Shown: positions 8,726 to 17,535, counted from the first letter of the stretch. The stretch: 64,000 bases of DNA from Thermogemmatispora tikiterensis (GCF_003268475.1 NZ_MCIF01000002.1:5811088-5875087), one strand, 5' to 3'. Numbers and translations: made by a program. Notes: generated by a model not told the origin, from the letters alone.

Positions 8726-9394
8726 GATACTGCCTCCTATCTATGGACAGGGATAGTTTTAGCTCTTTGACTGGCTTCAGCGTCTGAGCTGAACGATCAT
8801 GCCTTGTGCATCCTGTCTTGCGGGCCGATCTGGTTGGCTGGCTGGGATCAGCTCAACAGAGATCAGATCAGCTCGCATTGAGAACAGTAGCGCTGCCAGG
8901 TGTCAGCCCCCTCACAGAGCCGGCTCCCGTTCTCTCAAAGGCGTCACAGCTCAAGCGCAGGTCTGGGTTAATGTCGGCGGTGGCGGCGACCACCACTGAG
9001 GCCGCGACTGCGGCTGTGTGTCGTATAGTCATACTTAAGGGGTAGGGGTGGGCCAAACTGGGGAGGGGAGAGGGAGAGGAACACGGTCGTAGTGGGGGCC
9101 TGTGACGCTCCTGTGATGAGGGTGAAGGTGGCCGAGAGCCTCTCGTGAGAAGTGTGGGCTATATTCCCTTCTGGAAGCGGTGGTAGGGGCTGGAGATGAG
9201 GAGGCCGGGGAGTGGCTGGGAGTGGCTGGGATGGAGGAAAGGGAAGAGGGGGTGGCCCGATCGCTGATGCTCTCCGCTGTTCGCCCGGGCGGTGCAGCAG
9301 CCGTTGGGAGGCGGACAGCGGAGGCCGCGCGGGCCATCGCATCGGAGTTATGAAGAATCGCTTGTTCGCACTGATACAGGAGGGAGGACCACCT
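8726..9394. other. Divergent intergenic region with G-rich tract
   Basis: A 669-base gap between the divergent oxidase and DoxX genes. No supported gene is seen. Positions 9039-9063 hold four runs of three or more G on the plus strand with loops of 1-7 bases, a possible G-quadruplex. Positions 9208-9232 hold a twice-repeated GGGAGTGGCT. TATAGT at 9024-9029 lacks a good -35 box. Confidence 0.5.
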
Positions 9395-10057
9395 ATGAAA
9401 ATCATCAGCGTCTTGAAGCCGCGCTCTGTTACTCAAATCCCTGAGCCGCCGCTGGCGCGCTTCCTCTTTGCCGACACGCGCATCGCCTGGCTGTGGCTAC
9501 TCGTGCGCCTCTACGTCGGCTACGAATGGCTGACCGCCGGTCTTGAGAAGCTCACCGGCTACAACTTCGCCTTTGGGGCCGGCTTTGGCCAGCGCATCAG
9601 CAGCCCGTGGGTCTTTAGCGGCCATGATGGAGTCGCCCTGCAAGGCTTTGTCAAAGGGGCGTTAGCGCTGAGCAGCGGGCCGCATCCAGCAGTGCAGGGC
9701 TGGTACGCGGCCTTCCTGCAGCACGTTGTTCTGCCGAACGCCGGCCTCTTCGCCTACATGGTGACCTTTGGCGAGGTGCTGGTTGGTCTGGGCCTGATCT
9801 TCGGCGCCCTGACCGGTATCGCGGCCTTCTTCGGCGTCTTCATGAACCTGAACTTCATGCTGGCTGGGGCGGTCAGCATTAACCCGATCCTGGGCACGCT
9901 TGGACTGCTCCTGATGCTGGCCTGGCGCATCGCCGGTTATTATGGACTCGATAGCCTTCTGCTGCCGCTGCTGGGCACGCCGTGGACCGGCTCGTTGCTG
10001 AGCCGCCTGCGCGCGCAGCGCACAGAGCCGCTGGAGGCTGGAGCTGGAGGTCGCTAG
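9395..10057 (+). CDS. DoxX family membrane protein
   Basis: A 220-residue integral membrane protein with about four hydrophobic segments. Early conserved features are RIAWLWLLVRLYVGYEWLTAGLEKL near residues 27-52 and a later GEVLVGLGLIFGALTG with FGVFMNLNFMLAGA, all typical of DoxX/DoxD-like proteins. Relatives take part in thiosulfate:quinone oxidoreduction or in redox homeostasis complexes; the role here cannot be fixed. The ATG at 9395 is chosen because an AGGAGGGAGG ribosome site lies 6 bases before it. Upstream in-frame codons back to 9212 are low-complexity and rejected. A perfect palindrome follows the stop. Confidence 0.85.
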   Translation: MKIISVLKPRSVTQIPEPPLARFLFADTRIAWLWLLVRLYVGYEWLTAGLEKLTGYNFAFGAGFGQRISSPWVFSGHDGVALQGFVKGALALSSGPHPAVQGWYAAFLQHVVLPNAGLFAYMVTFGEVLVGLGLIFGALTGIAAFFGVFMNLNFMLAGAVSINPILGTLGLLLMLAWRIAGYYGLDSLLLPLLGTPWTGSLLSRLRAQRTEPLEAGAGGR

Positions 10058-10107
10058 TCGGGACTGCGGATCTGCTGCGCTCAAATGCAGGACATGCTGG
10101 CAGGCAT

Positions 10108-10137
10108 GAGAGCCAGGGGTGATCACCCCTGGCTCTC
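10108..10137. terminator. 30-base perfect palindrome between convergent genes
   Basis: GAGAGCCAGGGGTGA (10108-10122) is followed immediately by its exact reverse complement (10123-10137), then TCTTTG. It lies between the convergent DoxX and response-regulator genes and probably acts as a bidirectional terminator, although no long T run is present. Confidence 0.55.
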
Positions 10138-10202
10138 TCTTTGTCTGCTTCCTGGTCGAGATCGGGCCAGTGCCTGGGTGGAGCGAGCGAGCGGCGACCA
10201 GC

Positions 10203-10922
10203 TTACGAAGCGAGGTCTTCGGGCGCAACCAGCATGTAGCCAACGCCGACCTTGGTGCGAATATAGCGCGGGTGAGCCGGGTCGTCCTCCAGCTTGCGCC
10301 GCAGGCGATTGATATTGACCTGCAGCATATGGCTCTCACCAACGTATTCCGCTCCCCAAACGCGCTCTAAGAGCAGGTCCTGCGTCACCACGCGCCCGGC
10401 ATGTTGCGCCAGATAGGCCAGCAGCCGATACTCGGTCGGCGTCAGCGCAATCTCGTGCCCGGCGCGCGTGACCAGGTGGCGCGTATCGTCGATAGTCAAA
10501 TCGCCGACCGTAATAATCGAGCGCAGCCCGCTGACGCGCTCGCCGCTACTAAATTGGGCGCGGCGCAGCACGGCGCGCACGCGGGCCAGCAGCTCCTCAA
10601 TGCTAAAAGGTTTCGTCAGGTAATCGTCAGCGCCCAGATCCAGGCCGCGCACTTTATCCTGATCCTGGCCGCGGGCCGTCAGCAGAATGATGGGCACGCC
10701 GGAATACTCGCGCACGCGCTGACAGACGCTGAAGCCATCCAGGCGGGGCATCATCACGTCGAGCAGGATCAGGTCCGGCTGCTGCTCCTTAAATACGGCC
10801 AGGGCCTGCTCGCCGTCACTGGCGGTCAGGACGGCGTAGCCTTCCAGCTCCAGGTTGCGCGAGACCAGGCGCAAGAGATGCGGATCGTCGTCAACGCACA
10901 AGATTGTTGTCTTACGCACCAT
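10203..10922 (-). CDS. OmpR/PhoB family response regulator
   Basis: A 239-residue DNA-binding response regulator. The receiver domain (about 5-120) has the acidic pocket DDD at 11-13, the phosphoacceptor Asp55 in LLDVMMP, the LLTARG switch residues and the KPF lysine. A winged-helix Trans_reg_C domain (about 140-230) ends with the conserved MLQVNINRLRRKLEDDP and GVGYML. It resembles KdpE. The histidine kinase gene lies about 100 bases upstream on the same strand and is the natural partner. No regulated genes can be named from the sequence. Confidence 0.93.
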   Translation of the reverse strand: MVRKTTILCVDDDPHLLRLVSRNLELEGYAVLTASDGEQALAVFKEQQPDLILLDVMMPRLDGFSVCQRVREYSGVPIILLTARGQDQDKVRGLDLGADDYLTKPFSIEELLARVRAVLRRAQFSSGERVSGLRSIITVGDLTIDDTRHLVTRAGHEIALTPTEYRLLAYLAQHAGRVVTQDLLLERVWGAEYVGESHMLQVNINRLRRKLEDDPAHPRYIRTKVGVGYMLVAPEDLAS

Positions 10923-11024
10923 GCTCCTGTTATCCTCCTCTTATGAGCGCGTTGTCGGGGCGAGGGCGGAGAGCGGCAGTGAGGGTAACTGGCCCGGCTC
11001 GCCAGGACCCGGTCCGACGCCGGC

Positions 11025-12416
11025 TCAGGCTGCCGGCGGGATGGCTGGCAGCAGCAGATGAAAAGTGCTGCCCTGCTCCGGCTCGCTCTCGGCCCAGATC
11101 TGGCCCCCCTGCAGTTCGACCAGATACTTGCAGAGCGTCAGGCCCAGTCCCAGGCCGCTGGCCTGACGCGCCAGGCCAGTATCGCCACGGTAGAAGCGCT
11201 GGAAAATTTGCGGAAGCTGCTCCGGTGGGATGCCGCGCCCCTGGTCACTGACGCAAATCTCTACCGCGGACGCCAGCTGACTGGCCCCGGCGGCAGAGGC
11301 CGGCTGCGGGCGCAGAACCACGCGGATCTCGCCCCCGGCGGGCGAGAAGCGAATGGCGTTCTCCAGCAGATGATCAAGGATCTCGCGCAGACGGCGGCGG
11401 TCGGCCAGCACTGAGGGAATGCTCTCCGTTGGAACCCCGCTCGCATCGAGCGGTACCACCTGGAAGGCAAATATCTCCTTTTGCTCGGGGGCCAGTCGCT
11501 GCACGGCGGCCAGCAGGGCCTCATGCACTACACTGAGCGGGTCAACGGCGGTCGGCTCCAGGCGCAGCAGACCGGCCTCCAGCTCGCTCAGCTCCAGAAA
11601 GCGGTCGCAGAGCTGAATCAGGCGATCGCCGGCTTCCTGAACGGTTTCGAGTAGCAGGCGGCGCTCTGCCAGGGGCAGGCGACGCTCGTGGCGCAGGAGG
11701 GTCGAAACGGAGGCGCTGATGATCGCCAGAGGGCTGCGCAGCTCGTGGCTGAGCGTGGCCAGCAGCTCGCTCTGAGGGCCAGCTGGCGTGGCCTGGCTGG
11801 TAGGCGTTGGCAACCCCTGCCCGGTGCTGGTCAGCAGCTCGGCGAGCAGGGTCTGGCGCACCAGGGCGGTGAGCAGGTGCTGATTGGCGGCAATGAGGGC
11901 CGTGCTCTCCCTCAGCCAGCCATCAAACAGGGCTGACTGGCTCGCGCGTCCTAGCAGTGCCAGCAGCGTGGGTCTGGCTGCGCCGGGATCTGTCTTCTCT
12001 GCTCGCAGCGTCACCAGCGGCAGATGCAGCAGCAGCCAGCCTGTCTCGGCAGTCTGTACCTGGCTGTGACGCAGGGCTTGCTCGCCAGCGCTGAACCTGG
12101 CCGGTCTGGGTGGATTGCCGGCGCTGGCCACGCTGACAAGCGCCCGGGCCTGCTCCTCTTCGAGGCGCTGCGCCGCCAGCAGCTGCAGCTTCTCCGCCTG
12201 TTGCGGAGCTTCCTGAGTGGTCTCCCAGTGCAGGAAGAGGGCTCCGTGCTCGGCGGCTGTCGCCTCACGCAGGGTCTCTAGCAAGGCGGCGGCCACCTCT
12301 GCCAGCGGCGCCGTTGCCAGTGCCGGCAGCAGGGTCAGCAGCTCCCTCTGAAGAGCCGCGGCCCGCTCCGCCGGCGCAGCTTCATCGGCAAACAAAGAGC
12401 GATCGCGATAGCTCAT
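11025..12416 (-). CDS. GAF-type sensor histidine kinase
   Basis: A soluble sensor kinase of 463 residues, partner of the response regulator downstream. The N-terminal half (about 15-200) is a divergent GAF-like sensor region, weakly supported. HisKA follows with the motif SHELRSPLAII (phosphorylated His), then HATPase_c with HLLENAIRFSPAGG, SDQGRGIP and GLGLGLTL. The ATG at 12416 has GGAGAGGAG about 6 bases upstream and is preferred over an in-frame ATG at 12545, which would add 43 low-complexity residues. No membrane segments are seen. A TAGAAT with an extended TG upstream, at about 12543-12552 on this strand, may be the promoter. Confidence 0.88.
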   Translation of the reverse strand: MSYRDRSLFADEAAPAERAAALQRELLTLLPALATAPLAEVAAALLETLREATAAEHGALFLHWETTQEAPQQAEKLQLLAAQRLEEEQARALVSVASAGNPPRPARFSAGEQALRHSQVQTAETGWLLLHLPLVTLRAEKTDPGAARPTLLALLGRASQSALFDGWLRESTALIAANQHLLTALVRQTLLAELLTSTGQGLPTPTSQATPAGPQSELLATLSHELRSPLAIISASVSTLLRHERRLPLAERRLLLETVQEAGDRLIQLCDRFLELSELEAGLLRLEPTAVDPLSVVHEALLAAVQRLAPEQKEIFAFQVVPLDASGVPTESIPSVLADRRRLREILDHLLENAIRFSPAGGEIRVVLRPQPASAAGASQLASAVEICVSDQGRGIPPEQLPQIFQRFYRGDTGLARQASGLGLGLTLCKYLVELQGGQIWAESEPEQGSTFHLLLPAIPPAA

Positions 12417-12705
12417 AGCGGCTCCTCTCCTGACTCCATTCCCCGCTGGGCGCGCTATCCCCTGCTGAGGTGGCGGGAGGCGCGCCTGAGCAAGCCGAGC
12501 GGCCCAGTTCTCTCCTGTCCAGCTTGGATAGTGGGTTGCCCTCATTCTAGCAGAGAGAGAATCACCATACCATCACGCCCGGTGTCTCCATCCTCACAAA
12601 GTTATCACAACCCTGGTCAGTCTGGCCGCGGCTGCGCCAGCCGGGCGCTCTGTGCCCGTGGGGGATCATGTGGCTACTGTTCCGCTTCTGTGAATTTGCT
12701 GAGGC

Positions 12706-12736
12706 TTGCGCCCTTGTTACTGGCATGGTACCATGC
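12706..12736 (+). promoter_or_regulatory. Promoter with overlapping palindrome, methyltransferase 1
   Basis: TTGCGC at 12706-12711, 17 bases, TACCAT at 12729-12734. The -10 box is embedded in the perfect 14-base palindrome GCATGGTACCATGC (12723-12736), so a repressor site on the promoter is plausible. Confidence 0.5.
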
Positions 12737-12816
12737 TCACAAAGTGCGATGGCACAAGGCGCGCACAACAGTTGGCTGATTTCTCTCCGACTGAGATGAG
12801 AGGAAGGAGGAACCTC

Positions 12817-13686
12817 ATGGATGAGTACGATGAGGCGCAGCCGGGCGAGAATACCTACGTGATCGACTCGGAACAGGCTGCCGAACTGGCGCGCCTCATG
12901 CAGCAGGATCGTATCTTGACGACAGCTCTGGGGGGACTCTTCCCGGAGGGGCTGCAGCTGCCCGAGGATGGACGCCTGCTCGATCTGGCCTGTGGCCCTG
13001 GAGGGTGGACCCTGGAGGTCGCTTTCGCGTATCCCCACCTTGAAGTCATTGGAGTCGATATCAGCCCTCCGATTGTCGAATATGCCAACGCTCAAGCCTG
13101 GTCGCGTCGCCTCGCCAATGTCCACTTTCGTGTCATGAATGTCATGGAGCCGCTGGCTTTCCCCGACTCCTCCTTCGATCTGATCAATGGACGCCTGATG
13201 TGCGGCTTCATGCGGCCTGAAGCCTGGCCGCGGCTATTGGCGGAGTGCCGACGTCTGCTCAAACCTGGCGGCATCATTCGCCTGACCGAGATGGAGCCAG
13301 TGCTGACCACCAGCCCGGCCTTTGAGCGCTTCGCGGCCCTGGGCGCACAGGCCATGAAGCGGGCGGGGTTGAGCTTCTCGCCCGATGGGCGTCACTTCGG
13401 CATTACGCCCGTTCTGCCTCGCCTGGTGCGTCGAGCCGGCTTTGTCGATGTGCACCTGCGTCCCTGTGCTATTGAGTGGTCGGCGGGTACACCCTATCAC
13501 TATCCCTTCTTCAAGGACTACCTGGTCTTCCTGGACCTCATCCAGCCATTCATGGTGCGCGTGGGCGTAGCGACCCGCGAGGAACTAGCTCGCCTCTATC
13601 AGCAGGCGGTCGCTGAGATGCAGCAGGAAGAGTTCTGTGCCATCTGGAACTTTCTCACTGTCTGGGGACGCAGGCCGGAGGCCTGA
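12817..13686 (+). CDS. Class I SAM-dependent methyltransferase (paralog 1)
   Basis: A 289-residue methyltransferase with the class I SAM fold. Motif I is LLDLACGPGGW. The acidic end of strand 2 is VIGVDISPP, and motif IV/post-I is FDLINGRL. The N-terminus TYVIDSEQAAELARLMQQDR and the C-terminus AVAEMQQEEFCAIWNFLTVWGRRP are shared with two other genes in this window (15843-16739 and 47269-48138), defining a paralog family. The substrate is unknown; UbiE/Coq5-like sequence layout suggests a small molecule. AGGAAGGAGG 6 bases before the ATG at 12817 fixes the start, and paralog alignment agrees. It appears monocistronic. Confidence 0.9.
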   Translation: MDEYDEAQPGENTYVIDSEQAAELARLMQQDRILTTALGGLFPEGLQLPEDGRLLDLACGPGGWTLEVAFAYPHLEVIGVDISPPIVEYANAQAWSRRLANVHFRVMNVMEPLAFPDSSFDLINGRLMCGFMRPEAWPRLLAECRRLLKPGGIIRLTEMEPVLTTSPAFERFAALGAQAMKRAGLSFSPDGRHFGITPVLPRLVRRAGFVDVHLRPCAIEWSAGTPYHYPFFKDYLVFLDLIQPFMVRVGVATREELARLYQQAVAEMQQEEFCAIWNFLTVWGRRPEA

Positions 13687-13786
13687 GCGACCTTGTCAGG
13701 GCCTCAACTCCGTCTTACCTCGTCTCTCCCTGCCCGCTGGCTGCAGTTGGGGTCAGTGGGGATGGCAGAACAGAAGGGAAAGGAAG

Positions 13787-13840
13787 AGCCAGCGCGGGCT
13801 GGGCTGACCCGACGCTGCGTTATCCTGGCCCGCGCTGGCT
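13787..13840. repeat. 13-base perfect inverted repeat
   Basis: AGCCAGCGCGGGC (13787-13799) and its exact complement (13828-13840), 28-base loop, between the methyltransferase and GH2 genes. It could be a terminator stem without a T run or a leader structure of the GH2 gene. Confidence 0.5.
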
Positions 13841-13899
13841 GCCGCTTCCAGTCAGGATCAGCAGTAGAAAAGCAGAGGAGGAGGAACTGAAAGCGCGCA

Positions 13900-15714
13900 A
13901 TGCTCTATCCGATTATGACCGACACGCGGGAAGTCTTTGATCTCAACGGTATCTGGCAGTTCCGCCTGGACCCTGGTCAGGGGCTGGCCGAGCGCTGGTA
14001 TGAGCGCCCTCTGCGGGAGGGCGTGCCTATGCCGGTGCCGGCCTCTTTTAACGAGCTTGGAGCAGCTGCCGCCGATCGCGACCATGTCGGGCGGGTCTGG
14101 TACGAGCGCGAACTGCTCATTCCTCGCCGTCTCCTGGAGCGGCGCCTTGTCTTGCGCTTTGGGGCTGTAGCCCATGCCGCGCAGGTCTACCTCAACGGGC
14201 AACTGCTGGTCGCCCATCGCGGTGGCTTCACACCTTTCGAAGCCGAAATCAACGCTCTAGTCCAACCGGGCAAGAACCGCCTGACCGTCCTGGTCGACAA
14301 CACCCTTGACTACAGCACCCTGCCCGTCGCCCACTATCGCGAGGAGCAGCTTCCCGACGGCAGCCGGCTGGTTACCGACATCCCCAACTTCGACTTCTTC
14401 AACTATGCTGGCATCCATCGCCCGGTCCGTCTCTATGCCACTGCCGCCACCTACATCCGTGATATTGTGCTCACCAGCGCTCTGGACGGCGCCGATGGCC
14501 TGGTCACCTACCGGGTAGAGGTTGACGGGGTTAGGCGCGATGCAGTCGCTGTGCGTGTGAGGCTGCTTGAGGCGGAGGGCAGAACAGTGGCCAGTGGCGA
14601 GGGGGCTCAGGGCCAGCTGCGCATCCAAGATGTGCAGCTGTGGGAGCCAGGCCGGCCCTACCTCTACACCTGCCTGGTTGAACTCTGGGACGGCAGTGGG
14701 TGTCTGGACAGCTACGAGGAGCCGTTTGGAGTGCGCACGGTGGCTGTTGAGGATGGGCAGTTCCTGCTGAACGGCAAGCCCTTCTATTTCAAGGGCTGCG
14801 GCAAGCATGAAGATTTCCCGATTCACGGGCGTGGCCTTGACGAGGCCGTTTGCGTCAAGGACCTCAACCTCTTGCGCTGGCTTGGGGCCAATTCCTTCCG
14901 CACCTCGCACTATCCCTACGCAGAGGAGCTGATGCGGCTGGCCGACTGTCTGGGCCTGGTCGTCATCGATGAGGTGCCGGCGGTAGGCCTCCACCTCAAC
15001 CTTGGTTCCAGCCCCGGTGGCGCACGGCGCCAGACCTGGCGGGAGCTGACAACGGCAGCACAGCATGAGCAGGCTCTGCGCGAGCTGATCGCCCGCGACA
15101 AAAACCATGCCTGTGTTGTCATGTGGTCGCTAGCCAACGAACCGGCCACTGAAGAGGAGGGGGCGCGGGCCTACTTTGAGCCGCTGCTGGACCTGGCGCG
15201 TCAGCTTGATCCGCAGCGTCGTCCGCTGACCATCACCTTACAAATGCTGGCCACGCCCTCCACCGACACCGTTGCTGATCTGCTCGACGTCATTGCCCTG
15301 AACCGCTACTATGGCTGGTATGTCCACGGTGGGCGTCTGGAAGCGGCGCGAGCCTTGTTGCGGGCCGAGCTGACAGAATGGATGAAGCGTCTGCCAGGCA
15401 AGCCGATCCTCTTGAGCGAGTACGGTGCCGATGCCATTGCCGGCATGCATGACGAGCCGCCGACCATGTTCTCGGAAGAGTACCAGGCGGCGCTGTTGCT
15501 GAGCTACCACGAGGTACTGGATAGCTGCTCGGCGGTTATCGGTGAGCATGTCTGGAACTTTGCCGATTTTCAGACGGCGCAGGGCATCACGCGCGTGCAG
15601 GGCAATCGCAAAGGGATCTTTACCCGTGATCGGCGGCCCAAGCTGGCGGCCCACCTGCTGCGGGAGCGCTGGCGGGCCATTCCCGATTTTGGCTACAAGG
15701 CTGGGCCAGGCTAG
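13900..15714 (+). CDS. uidA: GH2 beta-glucuronidase
   Basis: A 604-residue cytoplasmic glycoside hydrolase family 2 enzyme, about the length of E. coli UidA (603). Order: sugar-binding jelly roll (about 1-175), immunoglobulin-like domain (about 175-270), TIM barrel (about 270-600). The acid/base is Glu414 in LANEPA and the nucleophile is Glu507 in LLSEYGAD, both in family position. It would release glucuronate from glucuronides, for example glucuronoxylan fragments. No signal peptide is seen. The ATG at 13900 lies 15 bases after GGAGGAGG, a long spacing. The alternative ATG at 13915 is farther. Beta-galactosidase is a less likely reading because the SEYGAD and NEP context and length fit glucuronidase. 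Confidence 0.88.
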   Translation: MLYPIMTDTREVFDLNGIWQFRLDPGQGLAERWYERPLREGVPMPVPASFNELGAAAADRDHVGRVWYERELLIPRRLLERRLVLRFGAVAHAAQVYLNGQLLVAHRGGFTPFEAEINALVQPGKNRLTVLVDNTLDYSTLPVAHYREEQLPDGSRLVTDIPNFDFFNYAGIHRPVRLYATAATYIRDIVLTSALDGADGLVTYRVEVDGVRRDAVAVRVRLLEAEGRTVASGEGAQGQLRIQDVQLWEPGRPYLYTCLVELWDGSGCLDSYEEPFGVRTVAVEDGQFLLNGKPFYFKGCGKHEDFPIHGRGLDEAVCVKDLNLLRWLGANSFRTSHYPYAEELMRLADCLGLVVIDEVPAVGLHLNLGSSPGGARRQTWRELTTAAQHEQALRELIARDKNHACVVMWSLANEPATEEEGARAYFEPLLDLARQLDPQRRPLTITLQMLATPSTDTVADLLDVIALNRYYGWYVHGGRLEAARALLRAELTEWMKRLPGKPILLSEYGADAIAGMHDEPPTMFSEEYQAALLLSYHEVLDSCSAVIGEHVWNFADFQTAQGITRVQGNRKGIFTRDRRPKLAAHLLRERWRAIPDFGYKAGPG

Positions 15715-15842
15715 CATGAGACGGTGATCCTGCCTGGTTCGGTCTCTCTCGGCTGGCCAGCCGCGGGAAATGCCGGGGTGAGCACTGGATGCGACTGTGG
15801 CGACTGCTCACACTCAGCCGGGCGGGCTATTCCTCATGCTCG

Positions 15843-16739
15843 CTAGCTGCTGCTGAGGTTGGAGGGAGCTGAATCTGTAGCGGGACGGCGGCCCCAGGCG
15901 GTCAGCAGCAGGCTCACGGCGCAGAAATCATCTTGCTGCATCTCGGCCACGGCCTGCTGGGTCAGCCGCTCCAGCTCCTCCAGAGTAGCCAACCCCAGCT
16001 TGATCGAGAAGGGACGTCCTATCTCGAAGGCGATCAAGAAGTCCTTGAAGAAGCCGTAATGGGCTGGGGTGCCACTCGACCATTCGATGGCACTGGCGCG
16101 CAGGCGCACCTCTTCAAAGCCGGCCTGGCGCAACAGGCGAGGGAGCTGCGGCGTGATACCGACATGGCGTCCGTCTGGTGAGAAGCTCTGGCCGGCCCGC
16201 TGGAGCGCGCGTGTCGCCAGGTCCATCAGCGCTTCGAAGGCGGCGCTGGTGGTCAGCGGTGGCTCCCCCTCGGTCAGACGCAGCACCCCGCCGGGCTTGA
16301 GCAGCCGCCGACATTCTGCCAGGAGCTTCGGCCAGGCCGCGGGCACCATAAACCAGGCGATAAAGCGCGCGTTGATCAAATCAAAGAAGCTCGCGGGGAA
16401 AGCCAGCGGCTGCATAATATTCATCACGCGGAAGTGCACATTCTCCAGGTGGCGCGCCTGCGCCTGCCCCCGGGCATACTCAATAATGGACGGACTGATG
16501 TCGACACCGTAGACGCTCATCTGGGGATAGGTGAAGGCTACTTCCATTGCCCAGCCGCCGGGTCCGCAGGCCAGATCTAAGACCCGTCCATCCTCCGGCA
16601 GCTCCTGCCCTTCTGGCAAGAGGCCCCCCATGCCCTCGGTCACCACCCGCTCTTGTTGCATAAGGCGCGCCAGCTCGGCTACCTGCTCTGGGTCGATCAC
16701 GTAGGTTGAAGGTGGGATACCCTCGTCGGGCTTGCTCAT
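15843..16739 (-). CDS. Class I SAM-dependent methyltransferase (paralog 2)
   Basis: A 298-residue paralog of the genes at 12817 and 47269, on the opposite strand. It begins STYVIDPEQVAELARLMQQER and has motif I VLDLACGPGGWAMEVA, VYGVDISPS and FDLINARF. The C-terminal AVAEMQQDDFCAVSLLLTAWGRRP is conserved, followed by a short Ser/Asn tail not seen in the others. It carries one change of interest: INARF instead of INGR(L/F) in the post-I loop. GAGGAGG about 10 bases before the ATG supports the start. A good promoter lies 75 bases upstream. It is convergent with the GH2 gene. Substrate unknown. Confidence 0.9.
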   Translation of the reverse strand: MSKPDEGIPPSTYVIDPEQVAELARLMQQERVVTEGMGGLLPEGQELPEDGRVLDLACGPGGWAMEVAFTYPQMSVYGVDISPSIIEYARGQAQARHLENVHFRVMNIMQPLAFPASFFDLINARFIAWFMVPAAWPKLLAECRRLLKPGGVLRLTEGEPPLTTSAAFEALMDLATRALQRAGQSFSPDGRHVGITPQLPRLLRQAGFEEVRLRASAIEWSSGTPAHYGFFKDFLIAFEIGRPFSIKLGLATLEELERLTQQAVAEMQQDDFCAVSLLLTAWGRRPATDSAPSNLSSS

Positions 16740-16813
16740 CTGTGCTTTACCTCCTCAAGACCGGCTCTCAGACTCTCTGACGGCGACAGCGCATTTTTTC
16801 GGCAGATATTTCG

Positions 16814-16842
16814 ATAATAGCACACTGAAATACAGCAAGCAA
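16814..16842 (-). promoter_or_regulatory. Promoter of methyltransferase 2
   Basis: Read on the minus strand: TTGCTT (16842-16837), 17 bases, TATTAT (16819-16814) with an extended TGC. The AT-rich patch contrasts with the surroundings. Confidence 0.65.
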
Positions 16843-17056
16843 GTAGAATGGCTCGGCGGCCCCCGGCTAGAGGTCGCAGACAGAGCCGGGTAAGGGCGAT
16901 ACTCTCCTGGGGAGCGACTTGGCTACGTCGTCACTGCCTTGCTGGCTGTTTGGACGCCTTATCTGACGGCAGCTATCCTGCTGATCTCTAGAGCAACAAC
17001 GACTGCGAGCCTACCCGCTGAGGAAGCTGTCGACGCTATGCTAGCGTCGGCCTGGC

Positions 17057-17086
17057 TTGACGCTCCTCGAGGTAGGTGGCTATACT
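17057..17086 (+). promoter_or_regulatory. Promoter of MutS-like operon leader
   Basis: TTGACG at 17057-17062, 18 bases, TATACT at 17081-17086. A perfect 8-base hairpin CGACGCTA/TAGCGTCG (17031-17049) stands just upstream. The predicted transcript starts near 17093 and carries a 440-base leader with the fluoride riboswitch. Confidence 0.7.
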
Positions 17087-17141
17087 GAAAAGAGATACGG
17101 CCTCTCAACACGAGGAGGCTGGAGAACAAAACAACTACATA

Positions 17142-17238
17142 GCGATGAGGCCCGCATACCGCCGACTGGCTAAGTGCTGCCCCGTGCTTTCTGTCGAAGG
17201 GAGCAGGGTGGCCAGGCCAGGAGGCTGATGGCTTCTAC
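17142..17238 (+). promoter_or_regulatory. Fluoride (crcB) riboswitch A, long P2, before MutS-like pair
   Basis: Elements of the crcB aptamer occur in order. P1 is GCG/CGC closing the loop ATGAGGCC (17142-17155). The linker ATACC follows. P2 is GCC (17161-17163) with GGC (17223-17225), then TGAT and GGCTTCTAC (17226-17238). The pseudoknot pairs GAGGCC (17147-17152) with GGCTTC (17230-17235), with one G-U. P2 is extended by an unusual arm of about 60 bases: an internal GA/GA loop, CTGGC/GCCAG, then a further imperfect stem. The 3' strand GGCTTCTAC is shared with a downstream terminator, as expected for a transcriptional ON switch. Identification is by motif recognition only. Confidence 0.8.
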
Positions 17239-17302
17239 TCATGGCCTTGGGTGCGCTGGCGCGTGCCGGTGCGCGGCTGGCTGAGGGGTAGGAGCCATTT
17301 TT
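17230..17302 (+). terminator. Switch terminator of riboswitch A
   Basis: GGCTTCTACTC (17230-17240) pairs with GGGGTAGGAGCC (17285-17296) through G-U pairs, followed by ATTTTT (17297-17302). It competes with the aptamer pseudoknot, so ligand binding should prevent termination. Confidence 0.7.
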
Positions 17303-17535
17303 GTCGAAACCTGCTTGCTGCCTGCCAGCACTGCCTGCCTCGTCTATCGTGCGCGCCGCGCCGTCAGGACCAGGCGCTGGCGCATTCTCCCTCTGTTTCA
17401 GCCACGCTGGCGCCCCTGCGAGACAAGCTCGTCCCCAAGGCGTTACCCCTTCTCTCGAAGAAGCTTCTACTCCTCATCAGAGCAGAAGGTCGAGACACCT
17501 GAGTATCTGTACTGTACTGGAGGCTTGTCTCACAC

